NCBI GenBank assembly: GCA_943350045.1
Contig: CALQZW010000003.1
Coordinates: 1 to 34,722, forward strand
Origin: Candidatus Nomurabacteria bacterium
GTDB taxonomy: Bacteria; Patescibacteriota; Minisyncoccia; Phycocordibacterales; UBA9973
Direction: 5' to 3'
Length of the DNA stretch: 34,722 nucleotides
Shown here piece by piece: positions 24,412 to 34,400 of the stretch (position 1 is its first letter; each line of letters begins with the position of its first letter). Under the pieces are notes generated by a model. It saw nothing but the letters and a program-made list of their open reading frames with translations, was not told the origin of the DNA and did not search any database. Both the position numbers and the translations under genes were made by a program.

Positions 24412-25292
24412 CTATATATAAGTATCGCACAAAGAATAAGAAGAGCAACGCCCAAAAGGAGAGGAAATACGGGGATTGAAGATTTCTGCAAAGCCTCTGG
24501 TATTTCGGCTTCAGCAAGACGCTGATTGCCGGCGCGATCAAAGGCTCTCACGGAAACAGAAGAGAGTTTCTTTTGGTTTTTTAGCACGTACGGGCTCGTT
24601 GTGCGTACCCACTCTCCGTTGTTCTCTCGCACTTCATAGTACACGATTCCTCCACCGAGGTCTTTTGTCGTAAACACAACGACATATGCGCCGTCAAAAA
24701 GTAGCTCGTCAGTGACAATTACAGGAGTAAATGGAAGCGGTGCCTCAGTGTCTGTCGGGCGAGTAATTACCGTACTCGTACTACTCGTTGCGTTCAGTGA
24801 GAGAGCAGAATACGTCACGGCGACGCGTGTGCCACTGCCATCGTTTCGATATACTTCGGGATTTTTAGCGGAAATTGAAATTGGACCAGTTGTCTTTGGG
24901 ATAAAATATAGACGAATCAGCGAGCCCGGAGCACGGCTTGTCGTATCAAATGGGTCAATATATCCGTTAAAGCCTCCAGGAATAATTCCAGAAAATGAAA
25001 GCTCTCCGGCAGTTTTTTCTGTTGGGTTCTCTACCCAGAGTGGAATAATAGACTGCCCTTCGTTGCTATACGCATAGGACACTGTCTCGGGAAACGTAAT
25101 CGTTAACCCAGCAGTGTTTACGGATTCACCTTGCGTATCCAGATATACGTCGACATAAAACTCTTGTCCAACGGAAACTTCGCGCGAAGATGGAACGAAA
25201 GAAATCTGCGCGGCAAAAACACTCTGCGGTGTATAGATATATACAAAACAGAGACTGAGCACAATGAATGATGTTCGAAAAAAATTCTTCAT
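24375..25292 (-). CDS. Cohesin-like surface protein with Ig-like domain and C-terminal membrane anchor (cohesin 1)
   Basis: The start is placed at ATG 25292, which gives a good signal peptide (MKNFFRTSFIVLSLCFVYIYTPQSVFA). Residues after it form a cohesin-like domain (QISFVPSSREVSVGQEFYV, then NTAGLTITFPETVSY and PGSLIRLYFIPKTTGPISI). A second beta-domain of about 80 residues (DTEAPLPFTPVIV, then GIVYYEVRENNGEW and VSVRAFDRAGN) resembles Ig-like modules that sit near membranes. A C-terminal helix (VFPLLLGVALLILCAILIY) and a basic tail anchor it. The gene starts 4 nt after the dockerin gene's stop. This cohesin is more divergent than the next one. Confidence 0.75.
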   Translation of the reverse strand: MKNFFRTSFIVLSLCFVYIYTPQSVFAAQISFVPSSREVSVGQEFYVDVYLDTQGESVNTAGLTITFPETVSYAYSNEGQSIIPLWVENPTEKTAGELSFSGIIPGGFNGYIDPFDTTSRAPGSLIRLYFIPKTTGPISISAKNPEVYRNDGSGTRVAVTYSALSLNATSSTSTVITRPTDTEAPLPFTPVIVTDELLFDGAYVVVFTTKDLGGGIVYYEVRENNGEWVRTTSPYVLKNQKKLSSVSVRAFDRAGNQRLAEAEIPEALQKSSIPVFPLLLGVALLILCAILIYRWKSIQKLMRKK

Positions 25293-25296
25293 ATAA

Positions 25297-26214
25297 TTAT
25301 CCTGTCCAGTAATACGCGAGAATACTAAAATCAACTAAGTTTACTTTTCCGTCAGTATTAAGGTCTACTTTTGTCGGAGGAGTTCGCTTGTTGTACCAAA
25401 ACGCCAAGATAGAGTAGTCGACGATGTTTACTTTATAGTCACAGTTGAGGTCCCCCTTTCCTCCACCACAATATTTTTTCGCCTCAACATTTTTGTCACC
25501 GACGGCAAATTGCACTGGGCGTCCATACTCACTGGCTTCTCCCGGAAGCACTGCCTTGGCTTTTGCCTCATGGCCCCCTATTTCAAGTGGAGATGTGTCG
25601 AGCGTATACACATATGCACCCACTGCGTCCGTCTCTACAGAATGAAATGATTCAAACTCTGAATGCACTGAGATAACGACAGTACTCTCTGGAAGACTTT
25701 GTCCGAAGATTATCAAATTGTCACCCTGACGCACTTCGGACTTGTCGACGTCGATTGTCGGAGAAATGAATATTCCAGATACGTCTACCGTTGTTCCACT
25801 TCTAATTATGAGCGGAAAAGAAAAGTTTTCAGAACGACGGCCAGCCGAGTCTTCTCCATAGACAGTAAAGGTGTAGCTTCCTGCAGTCACGCTCGTAAAC
25901 GATACGGAAAAGCGAGCATCTGGACCTGCAATAGTAGTCACAGCAAGAGCTCCGTCTTGGAGAATGGATACGCGAGAGAGCGGATAGGCGCGTCCGCTAA
26001 AGTTTACGATAGTTGTAGGTCCAGGGAATCCACCACCTCCTCCACCTCCCCCTCCTCCTCCACCACCACCCCCAGGAGTGCCTGGCGGGTTTACCACTGC
26101 AGAGATTGTGAGTCCAGTGCTCAGGTCTACTGTTTGAGCACTCGCAGGGAAAAATCCTCCGAAAGATCCGGAAGCAAGAAGCGATAGTGTGAGCAAGAGC
26201 GATCGTAGTTTCAT
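25297..26214 (-). CDS. Secreted protein with type I dockerin domain and poly-glycine hinge
   Basis: The ATG at 26214 gives a signal peptide (MKLRSLLLTLSLLASGSFGGFFPASA); an upstream GTG at 26226 is less likely. A run of 15 glycines (codons at 26073-26029) forms a hinge. Ig-like beta-domains follow (residues ~70-250). The C-terminus is a dockerin with two calcium-loop repeats, GDLNCDYKVNIVDYSIL and VDLNTDGKVNLVDFSIL, each in the DxNxDxxVNxxDxS pattern. A dockerin tethers its carrier to a cohesin. Two membrane-anchored cohesin genes follow directly, so the natural partner may be at hand. No catalytic domain is recognised, so the protein may be a scaffold or adhesin. Confidence 0.88.
   Translation of the reverse strand: MKLRSLLLTLSLLASGSFGGFFPASAQTVDLSTGLTISAVVNPPGTPGGGGGGGGGGGGGGGFPGPTTIVNFSGRAYPLSRVSILQDGALAVTTIAGPDARFSVSFTSVTAGSYTFTVYGEDSAGRRSENFSFPLIIRSGTTVDVSGIFISPTIDVDKSEVRQGDNLIIFGQSLPESTVVISVHSEFESFHSVETDAVGAYVYTLDTSPLEIGGHEAKAKAVLPGEASEYGRPVQFAVGDKNVEAKKYCGGGKGDLNCDYKVNIVDYSILAFWYNKRTPPTKVDLNTDGKVNLVDFSILAYYWTG
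26029..26073 (-). repeat. Poly-glycine tract (15 codons)
   Basis: Fifteen consecutive Gly codons in the dockerin protein, using mixed GGN codons (GGT, GGA, GGG). The mixing argues for selection on the amino acid rather than simple slippage. Confidence 0.9.
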
Positions 26215-26225
26215 AGAGTAACGCA

Positions 26226-26251
26226 CGAAACCCCTTTTTCTCGGGGTTTCG
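26226..26251. other. Hairpin between the DUF916-like and dockerin genes
   Basis: CGAAACCCC (26226-26234) pairs with GGGGTTTCG (26243-26251). On the coding (minus) strand no U-run follows, so it is more likely an intercistronic processing or stability hairpin than a terminator. Confidence 0.5.
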
Positions 26252-26257
26252 TTTTCT

Positions 26258-27346
26258 TTATTTCTTTTCCTTTTTAGCTACTACTTTCTTTACTGGGCGA
26301 AGTACGCGGTGCACGATGGATCGTTTTTTCTGTGCATGCATTTCTTCGAACATTTCTTCTGCGCGCTCAATAACCCATTTGTTGTAATGACGGATACTCA
26401 TGCGGACAAGGAAGAAAATGAGTGTTGAGATGACAAGAATGATGAGGAGTAACTGCCACGGAAGAACCCAGAATGAAAACTTTGCACTCGTTGTTTCTTT
26501 CTGAAATCCGTACGCAAGTTCAAGGTGCGCAACATATCGTCCGACTGCAAAGTTACGCCACTGATACTTCGCTTCATTAAAAAATCCACTGTGTTCTACA
26601 GGTTGTGCAGGATTTGGAATATCTTTTCCAACCCACGCAGTTTCAAAACGTCGAGTACTGCGCGGAAGAATGTTTCCGTCGGCAGGGTTGCCCGGAACTT
26701 CTTTTGCAGTAAACCCAAGAAGGTTCTTAATCTTTACGAGACCGACTGGCTTGATGCGGTCACTACCAGCATTTTCAAAACGGTATGTAAAATCAACTGG
26801 AAGCGCAGTATAAAATGTCTTTTTACCGACAGTAGCAAAATCTACGATTCCTCCTTTTTCACTAATTGGACCTGAGACGGAAAGAAGTACAAGAAGTCCT
26901 GTTTTTGCTCCAATAGAGACCTGCCCTGCTCCACTACTCTGTGGCGTAGTTCCCCAAAAGATTGCTCCGAAATGTCCTCCCGCAGATGCATCAGCCGGCA
27001 CTGAAACAGTGAACGGAACTGTTTTTGAAGACTTTGGTGCAATTACGATTTTTTCCGCAGCCTGCATCCATGTTCCGATTCCATCTTTTGGCTCAACAAA
27101 GGCTGGATTACCACTCTCTCCCTGAGCTTCAAAGTTTGCATATGAGATATAGAACGTTTCAGTTGTTGGACGCTCGTTATACAGAGTAACTTCTTCAGTA
27201 AGTGTCTGGCCTGGGTCAGCCTGAAGTTCAAGACGAATAGGAGTAAGAGTGAGCGCGTTCGCAGAGGCAGTAATGCTCAAGAAAAAAAGACTCGCGAGTA
27301 CGATTTTTCCCAGAAATGTTCGAGTGAAATGTGCGAGTATATTCAT
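26258..27346 (-). CDS. DUF916-like (WxL-binding type) membrane-anchored surface protein
   Basis: The 362-aa product has a signal peptide (IVLASLFFLSITASANA). A PapD-like beta-sandwich follows (LTLTPIRLELQADPGQTL, then EVTLYNE, FYISYANFEAQ and SKTVPFTVSVPADASAGGHFGAIF). A second beta-domain comes next. A membrane helix lies near residue 300-320 (LLLIILVISTLIFFLVR), ahead of a long basic cytoplasmic tail. This layout matches DUF916/DUF3324 proteins of Firmicutes that hold WxL proteins at the cell wall. Here the gene follows the WxL-like protein by 3 nt, so their products are probably partners. The family call is by fold pattern and is not exact. Confidence 0.75.
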   Translation of the reverse strand: MNILAHFTRTFLGKIVLASLFFLSITASANALTLTPIRLELQADPGQTLTEEVTLYNERPTTETFYISYANFEAQGESGNPAFVEPKDGIGTWMQAAEKIVIAPKSSKTVPFTVSVPADASAGGHFGAIFWGTTPQSSGAGQVSIGAKTGLLVLLSVSGPISEKGGIVDFATVGKKTFYTALPVDFTYRFENAGSDRIKPVGLVKIKNLLGFTAKEVPGNPADGNILPRSTRRFETAWVGKDIPNPAQPVEHSGFFNEAKYQWRNFAVGRYVAHLELAYGFQKETTSAKFSFWVLPWQLLLIILVISTLIFFLVRMSIRHYNKWVIERAEEMFEEMHAQKKRSIVHRVLRPVKKVVAKKEKK

Positions 27347-27349
27347 ATA

Positions 27350-28432
27350 CTAGAAGGTTGCAGTTGCAACATAGGTAAGGGCTGTTGAGTACGCACCAGC
27401 GGCAGTAGTTGAAGAGATATTTGCTACATATGAAGCAGTGTACTCACAGTCAGCGGCAGCGGTAGACGTTGCAACTGCTGTTGTCGTAGAAGGCTGGAAT
27501 GAAAACGTGTCCGCAGTGCCGTAGTTTGTTGCGTATGAACACGTACCTGCGTTTGTCACAACATCAGTACCAACGTTTGGTGTTGCGTTGTCACGAAGAT
27601 TGATTCCGAATCCTTCCGTTCCTGGAGCAGAAACAGCTCCGGTTACTCCGTAGGCATCAATAGTATTTGCCCCACTTGTAAGAGTTGGACCGTTGTAGGT
27701 AATAGCAAACCCTCCAGCGGAGTTTGTTGCGATTTCAACACTATGACTCCCCGTCCCTGGAGCACCCGCAGTAAGCGTTCCAAGTGCCACAGTACTTGAT
27801 CCAAGCGCAAATGTAAGTGTAGGGTTTACTGTAGCACTGACAGTAACCACTGCATTGTCTTCAATAACTACTGCACCAGAACCCACGTCTCCGTTAGATC
27901 CAGTGATTGTATAAATAGATGAATCAGTGTCGGCGTTGGCGTTTGTCATAGTACCAGTACCCGATGCAGTTGTTCCGTGAATTGTAAATAAAATTGTCGC
28001 ATTTGCAGATGACGCAGTATATGAGCCAGCGGCAACAACAGTAAACACATTTGTACTTGTGTTAATTGTCACACACACGTTATTTACTCCAGCAGCACAC
28101 GAAGGAGCTACTCCACTTGATGTACTCACAGCATTGACTGTTCGCGCAGTTCCATCGTTGAACGAAAAATCAGCGGTCTGCCATGAGCCAATACTGTTGA
28201 GAGTAAAATCAGTATCACTGAAGTTTATAGCAAAATCTTCACCAGTAGCAAATGTGTCTCCACCGACAAGTGTCCACTCAAGTACGTGCGTAGCCGGAGT
28301 ATTTTTTGCCTGAGTAGACATGGCATCAGACACGTCTGCGTAGTTTGCAGCAAACGTAATCCCCGCTCCAAATGGCAAAGAGAAAAGTGCCACGAGAAGC
28401 CCACTTGTAAGTACCTGAAGTTTTTTTAGCAT
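27350..28432 (-). CDS. Secreted surface protein with WxL-like C-terminal domain
   Basis: The 360-aa product starts with a signal peptide (LTSGLLVALFSLPFGAGITFA). It is rich in Thr, Ser, Ala and Gly and almost free of Lys/Arg, typical of a secreted beta-protein. The last ~165 residues match the C-terminus of the giant neighbour: SAGGFAITYNGPTLTSG, PGTEGFGI and a terminal YVANISSTTAAGAYSTALTY. The ending resembles the closing strand of WxL domains but with Tyr where Trp is usual. It begins the tight operon that continues with the DUF916-like protein 3 nt after its stop. Its promoter is at 28439-28466. Confidence 0.72.
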   Translation of the reverse strand: MLKKLQVLTSGLLVALFSLPFGAGITFAANYADVSDAMSTQAKNTPATHVLEWTLVGGDTFATGEDFAINFSDTDFTLNSIGSWQTADFSFNDGTARTVNAVSTSSGVAPSCAAGVNNVCVTINTSTNVFTVVAAGSYTASSANATILFTIHGTTASGTGTMTNANADTDSSIYTITGSNGDVGSGAVVIEDNAVVTVSATVNPTLTFALGSSTVALGTLTAGAPGTGSHSVEIATNSAGGFAITYNGPTLTSGANTIDAYGVTGAVSAPGTEGFGINLRDNATPNVGTDVVTNAGTCSYATNYGTADTFSFQPSTTTAVATSTAAADCEYTASYVANISSTTAAGAYSTALTYVATATF

Positions 28433-28438
28433 ACAGAT

Positions 28439-28466
28439 ATTGTAACACGCTCACCGAGCGAAACAA
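28439..28466 (-). promoter_or_regulatory. Promoter of the surface operon (leaderless type) with a hairpin in the spacer
   Basis: On the minus strand TTGTTT (28466-28461) and TACAAT (28444-28439) are separated by 16 bp, and the ATG at 28432 follows 6 nt later. The spacer holds a 5-bp inverted repeat (CGCTC/GAGCG, 28448-28460). Confidence 0.6.
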
Positions 28467-28485
28467 CCCGAGAAATCCACGGTTT

Positions 28486-31400
28486 TTAGAATGTACCAGT
28501 AACGATGTATGTAAGATTTGTAGAATACGCACCAGGAGGTGTTGTAGATGAAATATTTGCGATATATCGCATCGAGTATGTTGTCGTAACGCCATCACCG
28601 ACAGTAGACTGTGCAACTACGCTTGGAATTGTTGAAGCTGAGGCAGGAAAACCGAATCCACTTCCACTGTAGAGAGCCTCTACAACACCAGATCCTCCTG
28701 TTGCAACAGAGCGAAGTCCAAATTGTTCAGTGCCAGGAATTGAAGCAATGTTTGAAGAACCCATCGGAGCCAAAGTATGTGAACCATTACTCAGTGGAGA
28801 GCCTTGCACGGTGAGCATGTACCCGCCCGCCGACTCTGCCGTGATAGCAATACTGTGTGCCTCTACTTCTGTATACGATCCTGCTTCATCTGCAGTACAA
28901 AACTTTGGTGCAGTAGAAGAGAGCGCTCCAAATCCGATTGTTGCATCAGAGACTGCAGTTGAAAGTGAGAATGAAATTGTACTAAAAGCCCAGCATGAAT
29001 CATTGTTTCCAGAATCAGTAGATCCAATAACAGTCATCATATTGGCCCCCATTTCACATCCTCCATCTTTTACATCTACATATCGCACATAGCTTGTTCC
29101 TGTTGGATTAAACTTCCACTGTGTTCCGCTTGCAGTTGAATAGAGTTTTACTAAACCACCTCCGATTCCGGTAGCATTGAAATGATTTGTCACTCCGAAA
29201 ATTGGTGATCCCGAAACGGAGAAGTTTACCTCTTTTGCAGCAGTGTGTGAAATGTTGAGATTGTAAAAATCTGTTGAGCCACTGATTGTTGCAGTACCAG
29301 CTCCAGTGAATGAAATAGTAGAAGTTTCGGCAGTGAATGTTCCGTCGTTATTCCAAGAACCCGAGAGTGTTGCAGTACCACTGCCTCCCAACAGCGTTGC
29401 TCCAGAATCTATATCAATATTTCCAGCGGTTGTATTGAACGTATCAAGGTCGAGAGTTCCCGCCATCGCAGTCAATGTTCCAGCAACTGAAAGAGTTCCA
29501 GTACTCACGTATGTCTCACTTCCATTATTCACACGAAGGTTGTGATAGCTCAGACCGGCTGGAATTGTTGTGTTTCCACTTCCATTGTTCCCTGTCAACG
29601 TAATTGTCGACGTACCAGTAAGACTTCCACTCGTGTATACAATTGGAGTTCCGCTTGTTCCCGAGACAGTAATGAGCGAAGCATTACCTGCAAGCGTTCC
29701 TCCATTGAATACGATTCCATCGGCGTCGAGTGAGTAGTTCGATCCAGTGTCGAGCGTCGCTCCCCCGTCCAAGGAAACTGTTCCTCCCGCAGTCGTATTT
29801 CCTCCGAGTGTTTTTACTCCAGAGACACCTGACGTTGTAAGGTTTGAATACGAAAGTCCTTGGTCAATAGTCTGAGTACCCGCAAGATTGTAATCTACGG
29901 TTGAACCAGAACTGAGTGTAATTGTAGAAAATCCCGCAGAATAATTTCCAGCAAACGTACTCGCACCGACGCGAATCGTTGCTCCGTTTGCCACAGAGAG
30001 AGTGTTTGAACCCGAACCTGTAACGAGATGAGACGCGGGGTCAAATGTTCCAGCAGAAATAGTCAGCGCTCGAGTACTTGCAATACTTATCGGACCAGTC
30101 AGTGTCTTTGTCCCCGTACCTGTTTGCGTCAGCGCATTAAATGCAATCGTTCCGGAGTTTATATTCGCATTTCCATTTCCCGAGAGAAATACCGTAGACG
30201 CACCCGCGGTAAATATTCCTCCAGTTCCAAGCGTAAAGAGCGTACCTGAAGTACCGGTGAGTGAGATATTTGAAGATCCTGCAGTAAAGGTACAGCTTGA
30301 GCCAGTACATGCTCCGCCTCCGACAACAAGACTGCCGGTCGATAGCGCATTACTTGTGTTCGTACTAAGCGTTGCCGATGAATTGGAGCCAAGGCGCTGT
30401 ATTGTCGTTACCCCCGCAACAGAAAGAGGTCCTGCCATGTTCACCGTGAGTGTAGACGCAGTACCTGTTGGCATAATTGCTAGATTACCCGCAATCGTTG
30501 TCGTACCAGTTGCAAAAGTAAACGCACGATTCGCAGTAAGTGTCGGCGAAATAACTACATTTCCATATGTCACAGTCGAAGGAACATGCGTTGCAGTATG
30601 CGCTGCATCAGAGAGGAAGATTATCGTCGACGCTGGGTCGAGTGTGATTGTCGGGAACAGTGGGAGGCCTCGAACGGTTGTCGAAGTAGTTCCACTATTA
30701 CAGGTCGCTGAAGTGTTAGAAGCACTCACTGTTCCACCGAGGCACAGTGTCCCTCCGGCATCTATTTGCATAGAATTCAGTGTTGTACCCGCAAGCAATA
30801 TTCCAAGCCCTCCGTCATTTAGTACTCCCTGTTTAATGTACAACTGAGCACCCGCAGCATTCGCAATCGTAATTGCCGCACCAGCGTTTATAACAGTTGC
30901 AGTAGAATCAATTGTGAGTTTATGAAAAGACACTGCAGAACTTATGAGGCTTGGAGTTCCTGAAGTACTTCTAACAATAAATTCAGAAGTATTCACGTTA
31001 AACAGTCCACTTACTCCTCTTGTGAAGAGAGTTCCCGAATTAGCATTCAATATAATTGTTCCTGCGCGCGCGTTAATTCCAGCACTTCCAGAATTGGCAA
31101 GACTTAAACTTCCAGTCGTTACTGTATAATTTCCGACCGAATTTAAATCAAGCACACCAACAGTAATTGTGATTGCATTCATGACTTCCAAGTCTGCCTG
31201 CATGGTCTTTATACCAGTGCCATTTAACGTGAGATTATACAATGCATTTGTGCCAGTAAAACTGCCTGCATTTAAGTTTGTAGCCAAAGTACTTGAAATG
31301 AGTATTGTTGAAGTACCTCCCGAAAAAACCCCAGACCCATTGCGAGTTAAGTTTGTACCGGCAGTTGCACTGAGTGTAACAGTCGAACCATTCGCAATAA

Positions 31401-34400
31401 ACTGCCCTCCGTCGTTAATCGTAAGTGTTCCAACAGAAGTGGCATAGTTTGATGGTGTGGTATCAAATATTCCCGTAGCACCCCCTGAGCCGCCCACAAC
31501 AAGATTTCCAGTTGCTCCGAAGGTAGTAGAAGCATTCAATGGCACTGTAAGAGTTCCAGTTCCGGATGGATTAATTGTAAACGTACCAGTACTTAATGCG
31601 GGAGTACTTCCTATTGTATACACTCTGTTTGCAGTAAGCACTGGAGCGAATGTCACGTTTCTAAATGTAGTATTTCCACTTAAGAAAGTAATGTCTGCAT
31701 CAGATGTAACGAGAAATGTTGAAGCGCCCGAATTGTTTAAGTTTGAACTAGCTCCTTTTGTAAAAAGTGTTCCAGATGTACCCGTAAGTCGAATCGTAGA
31801 AGCGCGAGTGGTAAACACGGCACTTCCAGAGTTTGCCATAACAAGATACCCAGTACTAAGTGTATAGTTACTAGAGATATTCGTATCAATTGTTCCACTC
31901 GTTATCGTCGTAATGTTTGAAACGTCGATATCAGCACCTAGTGTTTTTGTCGAAGATCCTTGAATCGTTAAATTATACAACGCACTCGTGCCGTTAAACG
32001 CTCCTGTACTTAATGTAACGGCGAGAGTACTCGTAATAAGAACAGTAGAAGTACCCGCAGTAAATACTCCCGTACCCAGATGAGTCATATGCGTCCCTGA
32101 GTTTGCAGTAAGAGTAATTGTTGAAGCATTTGCCAAAAACTCTCCACCAGTATTTACAATAAATCCACCGGCAGTGAATGAATGATTCGATGAAGAGGTG
32201 CTAAACTGCCCAAGTGCACTGCCTGTGCCCTCTACTTGTAGATACCCAGAAGCTCCAAGGTTTACTGCCCCGTTTAATTCTGCGGTAAGTGTTCCTGTCC
32301 CCGACGGACTCACAAGCAGTATTCCACTAGAGATAGTTGGAGAACTTCCTAACGTATATGTTCTGTTCGCAGTTAGCACTGGAGCGAATGTTACATTTCT
32401 GAAAATTGTTGCTCCATTGAGAAATGTAATATCGGCATCAGAAACTACACGAATAGTTGATGTTCCTGCAGTAAATCCTCCACTCGCGGCTCGTGTAAAG
32501 AGCGTTCCTGACGTAGCAGTTAGAGTAATCGTAGATGCACGCGCAGAGATTGACGCAGTTCCAATGTTTGCAATAATAATTCTTCCAGCAGACAGTGGCC
32601 AGTTACTAGTATTGTTTGTATCAAGCACTCCAAGCATTACGTTCAAATCATTTGTAATATCAATCGCAGCCGTCATGTTTTTTGTTCCCCCTCCGTTGAT
32701 TGTGAGATTATAAAACGCATTACTCCCGGTGATTGCTCCCGAGTTAATCGAAATACCAGCTCCTCCCGTCATTACAACAGTTGAAGTTCCTGCAGTAAAG
32801 ACTCCGCCAGAAGTAAGCGTGAATGGCACAGCTCCGGCAGTTGTTAGTGTGATAGTCGAGTCAGTTCCTGCGAGGTAGGTACCAGTTGCTCCGATGGTAA
32901 GAGTCGGAGCAGTAATATTACAACTACGAGATCCGGTAGCGCAGGAGAGCGCACTTGCATCGAGTGTTCCGTTAATAGTTAAACCGAGCAAAGCGTTTGC
33001 ACCGGTTGCATCCATGTCCAGTGAGATTGTGTGTCCTGCACTGATAATCGCACTGTCTCCACTATTCGGAACACGCCCACAGTTCCATGTTCCTGCATCA
33101 CTCCACACTCCAGAGGAGACCTGAGAAGAACAAATCGCGTCACTGGCAATTTGCCACTGACGTGCTTCTTCAAAAATAGCGACTCCAGAAGAAGCAGAAC
33201 TACTTCCCGGATACAGAGAGACCGGGCCGAGAACATAAAACTCAGGAGAAATATCGGGAGCATCGAAGCGATACCCGATAGTACGAGAACTACCTCCCGT
33301 GAGAGAAACATTCCATGTAAGAATACGGATGTCACCAGAGACAATATTTGAAACAGGCGCAGGAAAATCTGGATGGTCTGAAATAATAAAACTTGCGGGT
33401 ACTCGCTCAATCACAGTTCCCTCCCAATCTGTCGGAGAAGAAATCGTCATCGATACTGGATATACTGCAACAGGAAAAATACGAGTAGGGCCGGTACGAG
33501 ACACGACAAAAGGATGTGAGGTGCGCACCTCAAACGAGTCAACGAGCGTGCGAGTTCCGTTTACCGTTGTCGCAGCGAGACGAATAGTGTACACACCAGG
33601 AGTATCTGGGAGCGCTACACGAGAGTGATAGTCTGGAACAGAAATAACGTTATCAGGACCACATTCTGGATCTTGCACAATACTTCCGTCACTTGTTCGT
33701 TTAAAAATCGGTGCACCACTTGGTCCGTCGATACGCATAACAAGTACTGCATCACAGATAGTATGACCGTAGTCGTCGAGAACTCCCATCTGAATATACG
33801 CTTCGTCTTCGGGAGCGTATATTGATTTATTAGTGTTTACTGCAAGTACTCCCCAAGAAAAGTCCTGACGAGAAACCAAAAGAGCTTCAGGAGTATGAAG
33901 CGTTACTTTCAAGGAAAACTTTCCTGGACGGAATCGTCGCCCCGGCTTTTCGATTGTAATTCTATTCCTTGTCTCTCCATCGACAACAACACGCTCAACG
34001 GAGGCATTGATTGAGACTTCTTCTCCGAGAGCATCAAGAATTTCGATATCGATAGCTGGAGCAACATCTGCCTCAGATTGAGCATTCGCAACATTTGCCG
34101 ATGGAATTGTATCTGAAATTACATCCTTGAGCTTATCAAACAGTGATGAATCTTGCTGTTCTTGTTCCGGAGAATCTTTCGTGTCTGTATGCTCCTGAGT
34201 TGGAGCACCATATATCCCCGCCTTGTCTTCAATCACCGTTGCCTTCTTTGCATCAACAAGCTCGGCAATGTCGTAGACGCTAAGGTTTGGATTTGTCACA
34301 TCAAACGTTGGCTCTTCGGCTGAAGCAAAAATATCTTTCTCTGTTGAGATAATCGTAAGGTCTGGGTCATTGAGTTCAATAGTTGGAGGAAGCTCTGCTT

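Noticed and set aside
26226-26251. Rho-independent terminator splitting the surface operon
   Set aside because: On the coding strand no U-run follows the stem; the T-rich side is on the non-coding direction.
30257-32713. Several plus-strand frames of 92-196 aa across the giant gene
   Set aside because: They are antisense shadows that recur with the DNA repeats of the giant protein gene (Val/Pro/Ala-rich complements of Thr/Gly/Ser codons).
30233-32720. CRISPR array as explanation for the repeated DNA
   Set aside because: The repeat period is over 700 bp, copies are diverged, and the whole stretch is one open coding frame.
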